From: Pilasporangium apinafurcum
Lineage: Eukaryota; Oomycota; Peronosporomycetes; Pythiales; Pythiaceae
DNA: 64,000 bases
Assembly: GCA_001600495.1 (NCBI GenBank)
Contig: BCKE01000032.1
Span: 289,904-353,903, forward strand
Direction of reading: 5' to 3'
In this document: positions 46,313 to 58,359 of the stretch, piece by piece
Layout of the letters: every line of letters starts with the position of its first letter
How positions within the stretch are numbered: the first letter of the stretch is position 1
Program-made: the position numbers and the translations under genes
Notes under the pieces: model-generated
The model's database searches: none
Seen by the model: the letters and a program-made list of their open reading frames with translations, nothing else
What the model was told of the DNA's origin: nothing

Positions 46313-49032
46313 ATGGGAGCAGCTACCACCACGTCAGCAGCTTACGGTGGAGGTGAAGCGATCGAAAAAGCGTTATCGCCTACGTCCTCCGAAGCGTCCC
46401 TTGGGAGCAGCACTTGGAGACCTTCGACACCTGCTAGTTGGGTACCATCGACCCCTGCGGGCAGTCCTACCGAGATCAACCACCACGCGCATTCCTTTAC
46501 AGGTGCAACAGGCAATTCGAGAAGCCAGTCCAGCGAGCCGTCGACCATGACGTACTGTTTCGGCTGTTGCCGCGGGTTCAATGCGCGGCTTCTCTTCCTC
46601 ATGGCCTGCGCCATGATCGAGTATATCTCCCACACGGTTATTCTGATTTTAGGGCCGATGATTGCGCTGCATTTCTATCCAAATACAGCATTCCCGCGCA
46701 TCGGCTTTTACACGGCACTGCTCTCTGGATCAGGATACTTGGGTCACGCGCTTAGCTGTCGATTGTGGATTAATATGGCGCGCACACTCAAGAGCAGTAA
46801 AGGCGTGATTCTATGGGGGTTGGCGATCATCGGCTCGAGCTTCCTCAGTTTGCTGTTCTGTCAGAGTTTATTGGCCATGACGATTGTGCGATTCGCTACT
46901 GGGTTATTTAGTGGCGTGATTCCCGTTGCGTTGATTGAAATTGATCATATTTGCGGGTATGTATATGTGATGCATGTGCTTGTTTATCTACTTGCTTATC
47001 TGCCAGCAGATGTACTAACCGCCAAACATTGTCTTTCTGCGTACTTTTGTGAAGAAATCGTCAATCACATTTGGCTTCATCCACCAAGTTCCTCGGCGTC
47101 GCGATTGGATCCGCAGCGACGTTCTTTTTGGTGGGAATGGGGAACAAATTTGCATTGGGCCCACCGGAATCGGATTCCTCTCTCTTCTTTTATCCACTTT
47201 GCTTCGTGTCGATCATTTCGTGGGTTGCGACTGTCGTGACCTTGATTGGTCTTCGAGTTTCGAGCCGCGCATATCTTCAATTAGGCGGCGATGAAGACGA
47301 TGATCTGAATTTCGGGCAACCGCACAGTCGCAGTGCTGTAGATGATTCTCCTGTGAGTCAACAGCCATTGGATGCGGTCAGGTCTGCGTTTGAGGAAACA
47401 TTCCGCATGAATCGTCACCCACACAAGCATATTCTCATGGCGCCACAACCGCATTTTCGGACGATTCGAAGCATCATGCCACACTATTTCCATGGGTATA
47501 CTACCGATGGACACGTCGTGATTTGGGATTTTCTTGGTCAAATCAAGGTGGACAAGCTGCATTCGTCGGGTTTCACGACAGCCGACATTCGGGAACATTA
47601 TCGCTTCTTCCTGCAGTTTGCAGTCGACAAATTACTCAAGCCATCGCAGAAGATCGTTTATGTAATTGATCTGGAAGGTTTGACACTGACGGATGCCGAC
47701 GATCGTGTGGTAGACATGGCCTGTTCGGTTATTAGCGAAATCAAGCGTGATTTCCCAGACAAACTGCAGTCATTGGCGGTTTTGAATGCGCCGGTGTGGT
47801 TCTCGCAGGTTATGACATCCATTCGCCCACTTATCTCAAGACGAACTGCCGATAAGCTTTTGTTCTTTCGTGGTGGTTCGACTTTGCAAGATCTATTGAA
47901 GTTGATTGGTGTAGACAGTTTACCCAAACGCTATGGCGGTCGGAATGGTGTGGAAATGGGCAAAAGCAGCCAGGAACGTGCATTGGATGAGCTCTTAAAA
48001 CAGACAACAGGCTCGTTGGAAGAAACGATTGAAATTATCAGCCGCGCACAACCGCGTCGCGGCCGAACGGGGAGCGTTCGTTCCGATGGGGATGCAAGTG
48101 ATGAAGAAGCCTTTTTTGATTGCTCCGAATATGGATTGCAAGGCGTTGAGGACGATGACGATGACATTTCCATTGTTGTACATTCCCAAGCAAACACTAA
48201 CTCCACCGAAGCAATCGCGAGGGCATTGCCACCACAAAATCACAAATATGTGACGATGGAGAAGAAAGCTTCAGGAGGCAACGGGAAAGTAGTTAAAGTT
48301 GACCATTTGGCTACTTCTGACGTCATTCCAGACATTGCCATCACACGGGAACCGCACGCCTATTTAGTGCTGGCGATATTTTTCTTTTGGTCGCTTGTGC
48401 AAATTAGCTTCGATGAGATGCTACCGCTATGGTTTTTCAAGCAGAACCCATTGATGGTCGGTAGGATACACGCTGACCCGTTGCATACGACCATCTCGTC
48501 CATCACCATGACGACGGCAGGCTGTATGGGGCTCGCATGCATAGCTGTATTGCTTTGCCAGCTGTTCTTCTGTACGTTTTCATCCAATGTCATGACTCCA
48601 TTGGCCACGTATCGCGTCGGGCTTCTCTTCCAGATCCCTATCATCGGGTGTTTCCCACTGATCGACCTATTTAAAGTCGATAAAATGCAATTCGCCTGGG
48701 TGATCGTTGTGGTCGTGATCGTCGTCAAGCATTTGGCGGCAGGTGTGGCGTTGCATGGGATTTTGTCGCTGTTGGATAACTCTATTGCGGTGGATCGCCG
48801 ACTTGCAGTGCATCGCGCGGCACAGATGGTCTCGTATGTGGCATATTTGCTTTCCAGTGCGATGGGACCGTCGCTGTTTGCGCTGATGGGCTACTTTGAG
48901 CACAGCTTCCCGTTTGACCAGAGTTTGCTCTACTTTATTCAGGGTCTCGGTTTGATCTTTCTCTTTTTGTTTTCGTGTTTGATCCCGAGTCGATTAAACT
49001 TCCCCTTGCTCTTTGCCATGGGGAAGAGGTGA
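46313..49032 (+). CDS. MFS transporter with internal CRAL-TRIO (Sec14) lipid-binding domain
   Basis: Two exons, 46313-46956 and 47055-49032, ~873 aa. N-terminal Ser/Thr/Pro tail, then MFS spans from ~residue 85 (ACAMIEYISHTVILILGPMI, GFYTALLSGSGYLGHAL, ILWGLAIIGSSFLSLLF, further ones across the intron). The central loop between halves (~300-640) contains a CRAL-TRIO/Sec14 domain at ~350-510: YTTDGHVVIWDFLGQI, IVYVIDLEGLTL, SLAVLNAPVWFSQVMTSIRP, KLLFFRGG. An acidic/polar linker leads to the second set of spans (YLVLAIFFFWSLVQISFDEM onwards). The Sec14 fold binds and exchanges phospholipids or other hydrophobic ligands. Substrate and function are unknown. No similar fusion was recognised, but I cannot search for one. 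Confidence 0.83.
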
Positions 49033-49360
49033 AAATGGAAGCAGATAAGTGTAGAAACAGCACATCAGGAAAGTACGTAGCGATAATGATTTAAAATGGA
49101 GTTGTATGTATGGCAAAAATACCTTATGGAACTATTGGAGCAGTGTCCACTAATAACTACTACAGGGTTTCTCTGGTCCAAAGCCCACCCATCCACTTAT
49201 GGATGGCAGCAATCTGTCGTTTGAGCATAACTTATTTACAAACTAGCATTGGTCGATTTCTTCACGTGTCAGATAAATGTGTGCGTACATGCTCGGTAGT
49301 TGACAGGAGAGCTCGGTAAAGAAAATGAATTCATCTATTGGGCTGAGAGAAGCAAGAAAC
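49033..49360. other. Convergent intergenic, MFS-Sec14 / CDP-alcohol transferase
   Basis: 328 bp between two stop codons; 3' flanks of both. No coding or repeat signal was seen. Confidence 0.4.
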
Positions 49361-50662
49361 CTAAAAATTGCCGTTCTTGTTGGGAGCATAGGTTGACATA
49401 CCCGAATTTGAGTACAAGAACAGCACGATCGCCAACACAATGTTGAGCACCACTGCAAAGTACAGCTGTACGTAGAAGATGGCGTCCCAGTAAAAAATCG
49501 CCACAAAATAGGCCGTGTACAAGCCCGTCACATGGGCACTGATACCCATGAACGACGCCAGCCGGATGATGTTATAGTATCTCTTGATGTACTGCGCGTG
49601 GTATTCTTGATTGCAAGTTGCCAAGAGCGTTTGTCGTGCCACCTCCGCTTTCGAAGCCGCATCGGTCGTAAATGTCGCTTGCGCCGTTAAGTAGATCACA
49701 TAGATTCCAAGCAAAATACTGTCCAATGCATAAGGAGATTTCGCTTTAGCCTCGAGGTATTCAGCACGCACGCTTTCCACGGTCTCCCCATCACATTCCG
49801 ATTGCGGGAGTGCATTCTCCATATATACATTCTTCACCTTGTCATAAATTAGCGCGTGCAACCACAGTGAGATGCCAGCACCAACAGCCAAAAAGAAGTA
49901 GGGCTCGCCGTATCGGTTCCGTAGCATCAACGCCATCACGGCGCAGTTGGGGGCAATCACCAAACCATCTACCACACCATCGAGGATTCGGCCTGTGCGT
50001 GTGCCTCGCTTGCATAGGCGAGCTACCTGTCCATCAGCGCAATCAGACACAATCCAGGAAAACATGAGGAAACTCGCCGCGAAGAGCGATTGATCTGGAT
50101 GCCACCCCAATGGTGTGTGGAATTCCGAATCATATAAGCACACAGCAGCAGCCCAGCCGAGCACCAAACCGAAGAGTGTGATCTGGTTCGGCGTGATGAT
50201 AATTGGCAAATAGCTCACAATGACAGCGGTAAACGCCGCCAATCGCCGATGGAAATAATAGTCTACCAACTCTTCGACGTCGTACATCTTGGTCGAGGTC
50301 GCGCTACGATACCGCTCAACGAGATTCATCACTAAATTCTTTGACTTTTCCGTAAAGTTCTTCTTCGTGTAGCTGCCGAAATTTGATGATGTCACACCAG
50401 TAGCTGACGAAGAAGAACCGGACGAGTGGCTGCTCCCTTCGCTGTCACTACTAGAGGGCGATGACGCACGGGAGGATGCAAACGCAGCAGCCGTGTGTGC
50501 ACGATACGTGACCGTTCCATTCTTTTTACCTTTCGAAATTTTTTTCGCCACGGAGATCGCGCGGTCGGTCGTGGTGCTCCCATATAGCGCCGACGTGGGC
50601 GACTGAGTACTAAACACACTCTCCTTGTGGTTCGATTGCAGCGGTTCCATTAATAACGCCAT
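49361..50662 (-). CDS. CDP-alcohol phosphatidyltransferase family protein (divergent)
   Basis: Single exon, 433 aa. Polytopic membrane enzyme family that transfers a phospho-alcohol or phosphatidyl group from a CDP-activated donor. The catalytic motif D-x2-D-G-x2-A-R-x8-9-G-x3-D-x3-D is intact as DCADGQVARLCKRGTRTGRILDGVVD (here split into shorter pieces: SDCADGQVAR and GRILDGVVDG). Before it lies a Ser-rich ~110-residue N-terminus; around it are at least seven predicted TM spans, the first near LAAFTAVIVSYLPIIITPNQ. Which lipid it makes is not determinable. It differs from the EPT-like gene at 54650, and its motif context is less like CEPT1. Confidence 0.85.
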   Translation of the reverse strand: MALLMEPLQSNHKESVFSTQSPTSALYGSTTTDRAISVAKKISKGKKNGTVTYRAHTAAAFASSRASSPSSSDSEGSSHSSGSSSSATGVTSSNFGSYTKKNFTEKSKNLVMNLVERYRSATSTKMYDVEELVDYYFHRRLAAFTAVIVSYLPIIITPNQITLFGLVLGWAAAVCLYDSEFHTPLGWHPDQSLFAASFLMFSWIVSDCADGQVARLCKRGTRTGRILDGVVDGLVIAPNCAVMALMLRNRYGEPYFFLAVGAGISLWLHALIYDKVKNVYMENALPQSECDGETVESVRAEYLEAKAKSPYALDSILLGIYVIYLTAQATFTTDAASKAEVARQTLLATCNQEYHAQYIKRYYNIIRLASFMGISAHVTGLYTAYFVAIFYWDAIFYVQLYFAVVLNIVLAIVLFLYSNSGMSTYAPNKNGNF

Positions 50663-51719
50663 AGTAAGTTGCTTACTGTTTCACGCTGCTTTTGCTTCAG
50701 GTGGATAAGATAGGAACGGGAAGGGGGGGGGGCGCTCTGTATGTTCACAAGTAAGGCTCACCGAAGTCGCTCTTGCCCAGCGGTAGCTTGCTCGACGTAA
50801 ACTGGCGGATGAGGGGAAATGACCCCTTCACACACGTACTTTTCGTGCGCCTTCAGGAGTTGTGGCGTGATGGGAAGATAAAAAAAAACAAAAAACCTCA
50901 ACTACACACCTAAAATTAGCTCCATTTGGATACCAAAAGGCTCCTTCTTGTAAAAACCTGATAAAACCTCGAGTAGAGCAAAAAAATACAGGGAATTTTA
51001 GCAGTTATTTTTTTGGTAAGAAGAAAAAATCAAATAAAAATGGGAAAAGGAATTTGTCCAGGACATCCAGTGGTGTGCTTTCTGAGGTTCTCCGTGAGTG
51101 TGATACCGATCTTCTTGTCAATGAGATGATAATAATACAGTAGTTTTCTAGGATACATGCTCCAACGTTGCACAATTTTTCGGAAAACGTACTCACTTGG
51201 CATCATTGGGAGGGTTTTGAATTTTTCTTTATGTAATATGAGATGTGGGGTAAACTTCCTGATGGGATTATGAGCAGATTAGTACAACATCAAGACGTAA
51301 TCGTCAGGAGAAATATTAAGACAACCTGATGGGAGATTGAGTGCTCCGTTTCTGTGTGACACTTCCCACTTCCCAAGCGGATCACCCTCCCATCACAACC
51401 AATCAATTCTTACCCAGCATCTCCCTAAGATGAAAAAAATGAGTTCTTCAAAACCCTTCGCTGTTCAGCAATCAGCAATCCACGAAACATGCACTTGCGC
51501 CAGCCGCTGCAGCGTTTCGGGGGCGTGACGTTTAATGGATCGAACGGAGGAAAGAGTGAAACGGTATGTCCACCAGCCAACGGTAGACTGCTAGTCTGGT
51601 TAGCGCAATTTTATTAGATGATTATGCACTTCAGTCTGCCAGTCGCAGTTTTTTAATGATGTTTATGCTTGGGACTTTGCATGATTTCTTTCGCACCTTG
51701 AAGTTCACAAACATGACAC
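50663..51719. other. Long intergenic region
   Basis: About 1 kb between the CDP-alcohol transferase start and the EGF/TM gene stop. Contains a G10 run near 50723-50732 and AT-rich sequence. Only short frames; the 3' end of the EGF/TM gene may extend slightly into it by an alternative splice near 51780. No gene was recognised. Confidence 0.45.
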
Positions 51720-53611
51720 TCAACCTTTGGTGCGAGTGTTGCGTAATCTCCAACGTCGTGACAAGGGAGGAGGCAACTGCGCGTAAAGAGCCCATTTGTT
51801 GGGTACCTTTTCTTTTGTTCGATCTTGTTCCTCGAGTTTGTCATCGTCATTATCCAAGGCAACCAAAGAATGAATGACGTTGGCACCCTTGGAAGATTCT
51901 GGAATGGGCTTGGACGAGCCCGACAATCCGAGATGGAACCAAAAGTCTTCAATGTGATATAGCACCAAGCTCGAAAAACCGACAATCGAGATGCCCAACA
52001 TCCCAAGCAACCACACCTTCAAAGTATAAAAACATCAAATGATTGCGAGCACTTGCCTCAAACAAGCTCCTGCTTTGAATTATAAAAATGAATGTACCTC
52101 AAACGTTGTGGTTGTCTTTGGATTGTCAATTGCTGATACGAATAGTCCTAATACTCCAGTCCAAACTGAGAGACTGGCTCCACACAGACGAAGGCCATTG
52201 ATCTGCAATCCAATATGCACAACTGTGACGATATATGTCGTTTCCTATTGCATTGTCACACTCACCAGCGAATACAAACATGGCTTCATCCATACAGTCA
52301 CTGTTGCAAGAATCACGCTGTCCACCACGACAATGACACAAAGTGAATACTCTGGAACTTTCATCGCGGTTTTGTTCGTGTTACGTACGAGAACAATGTA
52401 CAACCAAGACAGAGGCAGAGCGGATTTGCATTCATGAAAGCAACGATAATCTCCAGACACCAAGTTAGTTTACAATATGAGCCTTCATTTTCCAGTATCG
52501 AGCACACATACCATCGCTAGGGGTGCTTTAAGTGTTTGAACCATTCTCACATATCGTACGTCAGTCCATAGAGTTGGTAGTGGTGAGGAGCCCTCGCAAT
52601 TGAGTTGAAAAGAAATCACTGACGTCACAAACCAAAATGTTATCAACACCACAAAACCCAATGCGATTTGGCCAATTTTCAGCCAAGTGAAGCAGGCAAT
52701 GTCGAGTGTGGGCATGTCATTCGAACTTTCACTCCGCTTGTATCCGATGAAAAGGCACTCAAACGGAAAAAGGAGCATGATTATCACCGGAAGCACTGCC
52801 CACTCACTGTAGGCACGAAGGATGATTGTGCACAGGTCCTCTGTTGGTGCGTTCTTGGGCTGCGGCTTGAATAATGGGAAGCGATGGATACCCACAATAC
52901 ACCCCAGTAGCAGCATACCGGGCACGAATATGACGGCACTGTAAAACATCATCTCAGGAAACTCATGAGCGTCTAGATGAGACCAATACGGATGCAACAA
53001 GAACAAACGAAAAAACTACAAAAGCAATCAAGATAATTCGAAGGCTCCAGCAGTAAATTTAGAGAAGATGACAGCTGTAGATTCGTACCTGTGCTATTCG
53101 TCGACTGGATGTCGGCCATGGTACACCAGGTAAGAAACAGATCGCTATCAATTGCACCCATACTAGCAGCTCCATCACCACTATCACCATTAACCACACA
53201 TTTTCCGCGATATGGTATTTGCGCGGGATTCCCTTCTCAATTGGTCCTGTCCACGACCCTACAAGCCGATAAAGCGGGCTAAGTAGCAGCGAGCAGGAGG
53301 GTGGGTCGTCTATTACGTTTTCCCACACTCGCGGGAATTCGAAACCGTCCCGTTTACTTTCTGGGAATCTCAATACAGCAAGCGCTTTCCTGGTGAGGCG
53401 CACACCGAGGAAACAAAAGATCAGAATTGCTACCCACGCCATCGAGAGCTCAAATTTGAGCAGCCCATCTCGTATCGTGCATTCTGAACCGGAATATAAT
53501 TCATCACACTGACAAATCTCGATGGTCGAATTCGGTGAGGTGACGCACGATCCATGGAAGCAAGGTACACCGTTGTTGCACATATTATGTACGTAGGCAA
53601 AAATCTATCAG
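51720..53611 (-). CDS. Multi-span membrane protein with EGF-like N-terminal domain
   Basis: I recognise no named orthologue. The exon ending at 53089 begins with an EGF-like module: CNNGVPCFHGSC then ICQCDELYSGSEC, with six cysteines in EGF spacing. It is followed by TM segments (LSMAWVAILIFCFLGVRL; VWLMVIVVMELLVWVQLIAI). Later exons (from ~53015, ~52440, ~52220 and 52019 downward) add about seven more spans (FYSAVIFVPGMLLLG; WAVLPVIIMLLFPF; IALGFVVLITFWFVTSVI; SLCVIVVVDSVILATVTV; VWTGVLGLFV; MLGISIVGFSSLVLY). The tail is charged. The start is uncertain: an upstream exon carrying the initiator probably exists, because the EGF exon opens at an acceptor near 53611. A cell-surface or secretory-pathway location is inferred. 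Confidence 0.6.
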
Positions 53612-54649
53612 AAGGGTCGCCAATGCATATGCCGACTATAGGCGCTTCCTTGTTTTCCATGCAACGTCACACCGAAATAAAACCCACGTCTACGAGGAAG
53701 CTCGATTCCTCTGTTTTAGGGAGTTCGAACTATTTGCAAAGAAGGTTCGCTACGTTTTAGCAATCCACGAAAAGCGGGAATAAAAGGAGCGAATCACATC
53801 TTATCGCGTCAGTGTTGCGCAAGGGTTTTGTTTTTGGCTATTCTCATTGACCAAAAAGCAACATTTTGTTGATTGGTTGAAAACCCAAGTCCATGAGAGC
53901 ACACCAAAAGAATTGGATAGAAGCGCTCATGAACATGCAACGATCAGGTCCATTCATTAAAGCCACCAAAATGGGCTGGTTTCCTGGTGTTCGTCCTTGA
54001 CACAGAACGTGTACCCTCTACGCTTGGTTTGTATGAAGATGATGTGTATATCGATAATGAAAAAGAATAATCTGCTGCTGACAGAAAACAAGTAGAAGCA
54101 GTGCTGACGGTAGTCCAGAAAGCAAATTTGAGCGTTAGTAGAGATGAAGCGACAAGTCGACATACGAGCCCAACAAGCATGTACACACACACGCAAGTTA
54201 TTTCCGAACCACATGCTGTTGTGCGTACATACATAGAAGATTACACTTTATCTGAATGGAATGCTGAGGCGTGGCTAGAGAATTCATGGCGAATGTCGCA
54301 GATACTTTCGCTTATCCGCATGCAGAAGCGCAATTGATGGCGCTTTACCAGAAGATCGAGGACTGGATCCAGCGATCATTTGAAGATACTCGAACTAAAC
54401 CATGACGAGAAGGCGGAGGCTATACCTGCATGTATGCTGAAACGTGTTGCCGCAACGGAACGATGTATCAGCATATAAATGTTCATGTCACATGGCTTCA
54501 CCCAAAGATCTCACATATCGCGTCCTTTCATCAGTGGTACCGCTGCGCGGTACTGGGTGATGTACCGGTTACTTACCGGTATCTTCCCGATTTCTGAATT
54601 GGATGACAACCTTTCTGTGGAAGCACGTAGTCGATAAATTTGCAAGCAG
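53612..54649. other. Intergenic region with small frames and repeat
   Basis: About 1 kb between the EGF/TM gene and the EPT-like gene, which are divergent. It must hold both promoters and possibly a first exon of the EGF/TM gene. A small frame at 54286-54405 and an ACCGGT-type repeat at 54556-54582 are noted separately. Otherwise nothing recognisable. Confidence 0.45.
54556..54582. repeat. ACCGGT-rich short repeat, copy B
   Basis: Contains TACCGGTTACTTACCGGTAT; the TACCGGTTACT part recurs at 63792-63802. It lies about 70 bp upstream of the EPT-like start codon. Confidence 0.45.
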
Positions 54650-56313
54650 ATGGCAGGGGGAAAAGCTGCTATGATTGATCCGAATACGGCAACGATTCCA
54701 AATGCGACTATACTGGGGACGAAGGCAACGGTGATAGAATCCTCTTGTTTATCCAATAATAGCGATGACCAAGTGGCGAACAAGTCATATCGATACTTGA
54801 CTGAGGAAGGTGCCAAGAACATTTTACAGTACAAGTACAGTGGCAGCGATGCTTCGTTGATCTACAATTACATCATCTCGCCATTGGCACAGAAGCTTGT
54901 GGACTACGTCATCCCTCCCAGCTTGGCGCCGAATGCTATCACAATCTCGGGATTGGCGTTGGTGGTGTTTGCACATATTTGCATGCTATGGTAACAGTTT
55001 GCTTCTGTTGAATGAGCAACTGTAGTAGTGGAGAGGTATCAAATTGATTTATCTCATATAGAATGGATGTATTACCACAGGTATGCGCCTAACATGGAAG
55101 AAGAAGCACCAAGATGGGTGTATGCAGCAGCAGGATTGTCGTTGCTGTTATACCAAATTCTGGATGTTGCAGATGGCAAGCAGGCGCGGAAAACTGGCAA
55201 CTCATCGCCACTTGGATTGCTCTTTGACCACGGATGTGATGCCGTTAATGTGGTTATTAGCGCTTGCACGTTCGCGTCGACGATTATGTCTGGGCCTACC
55301 TATTGGGTGAGTTTGCTCTTGAAGGCGCGTATCTTATTCTGTTGGATGTTGCTGATATGAAATGTGTTATTTCCGCAGTCGCTGCTGATTATGTTGGCTC
55401 CTGCGATGGTTTTCTTCATGGCAACGTGGGAGGAATATTACACTGGGACTCTTGCGCTGCCAATCATCAATGGGCCTAATGAGGGGCTCGCTGCGATGTA
55501 TTCGCTCTACTTTGCGACAGCAGTCTTCGGTCCGTCGTTTTGGCGTGAACCGAATTTTATTTTTCCAGCACTACCAAATAACCACGCATTCATTCTCTTC
55601 ACGTTTATTGCAGCAATTGGGCAATGCTTTCTCAGTGGTATGTGCTACTATAATGCTATTTGATGCTAGGTGGTCTAAACGCATGTTCATCTCAATAACG
55701 TTCTGTTTGATTTCACAGCTGTCGTAGCTATCAAATCGCTGGAAAGAAGAGCACGTGATGGCGCTGCTGCACTTCTTGGGCTCACTCCGTTTATTGCGCT
55801 GATTGGGCTTTCTGCGTTGTGGGTGTTGTGGTCACCCTCAGACATTTTCACCGATCATCCTCGCTTGATTATGTGGACTGTCGGTCTTTTGTTTGCCAAG
55901 GTATGTGGGAGGATGCGATTTGTTCTTGTTGGTACCCTCGTACTCATCATCCTGTTACATATGTGCTTTTGGTAATCAACCATAGATGGTGATGCACATG
56001 ATGCTTTCACATATGTGCGAGGAGCCGTACTGGTTGTTACGCAAGACGTTTCTGATCCAACTTGCCGTTTCCTTCCTTCTCGTTGTTGGCATCGTACCAT
56101 GGGTAAGCATGCCACCACCTCATTTTGAGTTATCGATGGAAGCCTCCTGTCTTTACGCTTTGTATTGATTGTTTACCACAGGGTCATGAAAATGTTGTGG
56201 TTGAACTCTTCTTCGTCCTTACTCTGGGTGCCTATATGCATATGATCTACTTTGTTGTCACGGAACTTGCCACCATCCTCAATATTCATGTCTTTAAAGT
56301 GAAGCAAGGATGA
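54650..56313 (+). CDS. Ethanolamine/choline phosphotransferase (CEPT/EPT-like)
   Basis: Last step of the Kennedy pathway: CDP-ethanolamine or CDP-choline plus diacylglycerol gives PE or PC, in ER/Golgi membranes. Six exons: 54650-54990, 55081-55306, 55379-55637, 55719-55900, 55986-56102, 56182-56313; ~419 aa. The catalytic motif is complete: LDVADGKQARKTGNSSPLG followed by LFDHGCDAVN. The N-terminal part has YKYSGSD.SLIY and the family-typical LAPNAITISGL before TM1. At least eight spans; ends VKQG. CEPT1 and EPT1 cannot be separated by eye. Confidence 0.92.
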
Positions 56314-56387
56314 CAAACGTCCAAGCTTCGATGAATTACCCATCTCTTTGTGATTGATATTACATATTCGCCTGTAGTGCTGTACGG

Positions 56388-58008
56388 CTATGTTAATGGA
56401 ATACATGGATGAAATAAACTACAGCTTTGGTCCAAACTCAAGATTGCCATTGTACTAGCGAGCATGGCGATGAACGCAGCCAAACCAAACAACACATACA
56501 TTCCCCTCTGAGTCTTTCGTGTCTAGAAAAGGACAATATTAACCCCACCCATGGTTAGTTACTTTCAGTTCACCACAGGATAATCTTATTTCCATGGAAG
56601 GCATACCACAAGTCGCGGTTGTGACATTGGTGTCTGTAGCTGATTGATACGTTTATCCAATTGCTGATATCGCTGAAGTAGAGTCTTCATGCCGTCTTGA
56701 AGTTCTTGCTGCAGCTTTTTTAAGAAATCTGCCATCAATTCTGCCTATTGATCAACATCCTCAATTCAGTACCACGATATTACTGACTGAAAACATACAA
56801 CAACCATTCCCGGTACCTTTTCATCACGTAGCTTCCCACTTGTAACGAGGCTCACAATTTGACCCTTGATTTGTGTAATCTCAATCGCTCGACCTTGCTC
56901 CATGACCTCTGCGTCGTGTTTCCTACGTTTCGTTTCGGATTCCAGTTCGGTCAATTGTTCTCGCTGTAGACGAAGCTCGTCATATACATCCTCCTACACC
57001 CGTTCATATCATGGAATGAGTTCCATAAAATTGTGCTAACATCCACAACGTATAAATCCACACGATATAAATACCAAAACATACCTTTACATTCGTTTGC
57101 GATTGAAGCATTTTACCCTGAACAATCTGCGACAGCTGATGATTGAGATGTTCCAACGATGGAAAGATTCCACTCGCGTGTTTATCAAACTCAGCCTGAT
57201 TCCTCAGCAATTCATCTTTTTGTTGCACGAGTTGCGCGATGGTTTCCTCCATTTGTTTCACGTACGTGCGCAGATCCTGGTGAGAGCGGGCAAAATGGTC
57301 GTCCATCATATCCATATTACTGGAAAGTGGACGAGTAGGGGAAGGACCGATCGAATCATCGTCGTCCTCAACGTCTGGACCATTGAAATCTAATACCTGC
57401 TGTACGAAATCCTTGGAATATTCCCGTAACATCTTCGCAGCTGTCCGTGTAGGGGTTGTATTGGCCCGAACGCGCACTGTTGGGCTGATCCGCCCACCAC
57501 CATCCAGATAATTTTCGCGCGGTCGCACTACCTTGGCGTTCGGATTCCACTTTAAGATCGCCGCACGTCCAATTTTCTCATTGCGCACATCCGAGAGTTC
57601 TGCCAGTTTCATGCGCTCTGTGTTTGTCCCATCCATGCGCAATGCCTCTTCATTGCGCGACAATTGCAGCAACCGTTCTCCTGATTTACTACGGATCGGT
57701 TGGGGTGTTCTGTATCCTGATGGCACTCCGTTGTAAAGCTCCTCGCGATTGCCGCCACCATTGCTCCCACCTCCACTACTACCTGGTGGGATATTCTGTA
57801 AGTTGGCGTGAGCATCGTTGAAGTACCTGACGTGGCTGTCATCGTCATCTGGCATCATGTACTCGTGGAGCTCAGTCAGCTCGTTACGTGACTTAGAGAT
57901 GCGTTCATTTAGCAACGCATCCTCGTCCTGTGTCCCGAATTCACTGGTGGTATCGTCCATCGTATCTACAGCAAAACGAGGCGGTACTCCTTCCATCTGC
58001 CCAGGCAT
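56388..58008 (-). CDS. Coiled-coil protein with C-terminal membrane anchor
   Basis: No named family recognised. The first in-frame ATG is at 58008; the frame is open a further ~40 codons upstream (to 58131) without ATG, so an extra 5' exon is possible. The N-terminal ~250 residues are disordered (acidic, Gly/Asn-rich, SPTR motifs suggesting CDK sites). Next come coiled coils (TYVKQMEETIAQ; DELRLQREQLTELE; LLQRYQQLDKRINQLQ). The final exon, ~56522-56388, carries one TM (MYVLFGLAAFIAMLASTMAI) about 20 residues from the end, so this looks tail-anchored. This layout recalls golgin- or tether-like proteins, which is speculation. It is convergent with the EPT-like gene (74 bp). Confidence 0.6.
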
Positions 58009-58359
58009 GTATGCGTATGAAAACCTGCGCGCTCTTCTTCTTCTCTCTTTCCGTGAGACCACGCGCGCTTCGCGTCTTTGGTTCAAAATGCCACCGTAAA
58101 TCAGCAACTGTGTCTTCCCATCATTTGGCAACCAAGCTCATTAATAACTGTGATTAACAGAAATGGTTAAAGCGCCAATATCACGATCAAAGTGCCTTTG
58201 CTATGAAGAGCTACATAAGATAGATATGAGTCTTGACTGGAAGCAGGATTACAAGAAGCGATAGCTAATGCTGTCATTAATCCCCAGCAGAATATCAGAG
58301 AAGTCAATCAAATAACGAAAATTTGGACAAATTGGAGTACTCGTGTCTTCTGTGTCTTT

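Noticed and set aside
53430-53660. Minus-strand ATG frame starting MENKEAPIV as the start of the EGF/TM protein
   Set aside because: It enters the EGF exon in the wrong frame; a splice acceptor near 53611 fits better.
49361-56313. The two CDP-alcohol transferases as a lipid gene cluster
   Set aside because: They differ in structure, point in different directions and are separated by an unrelated gene; proximity alone is weak evidence.
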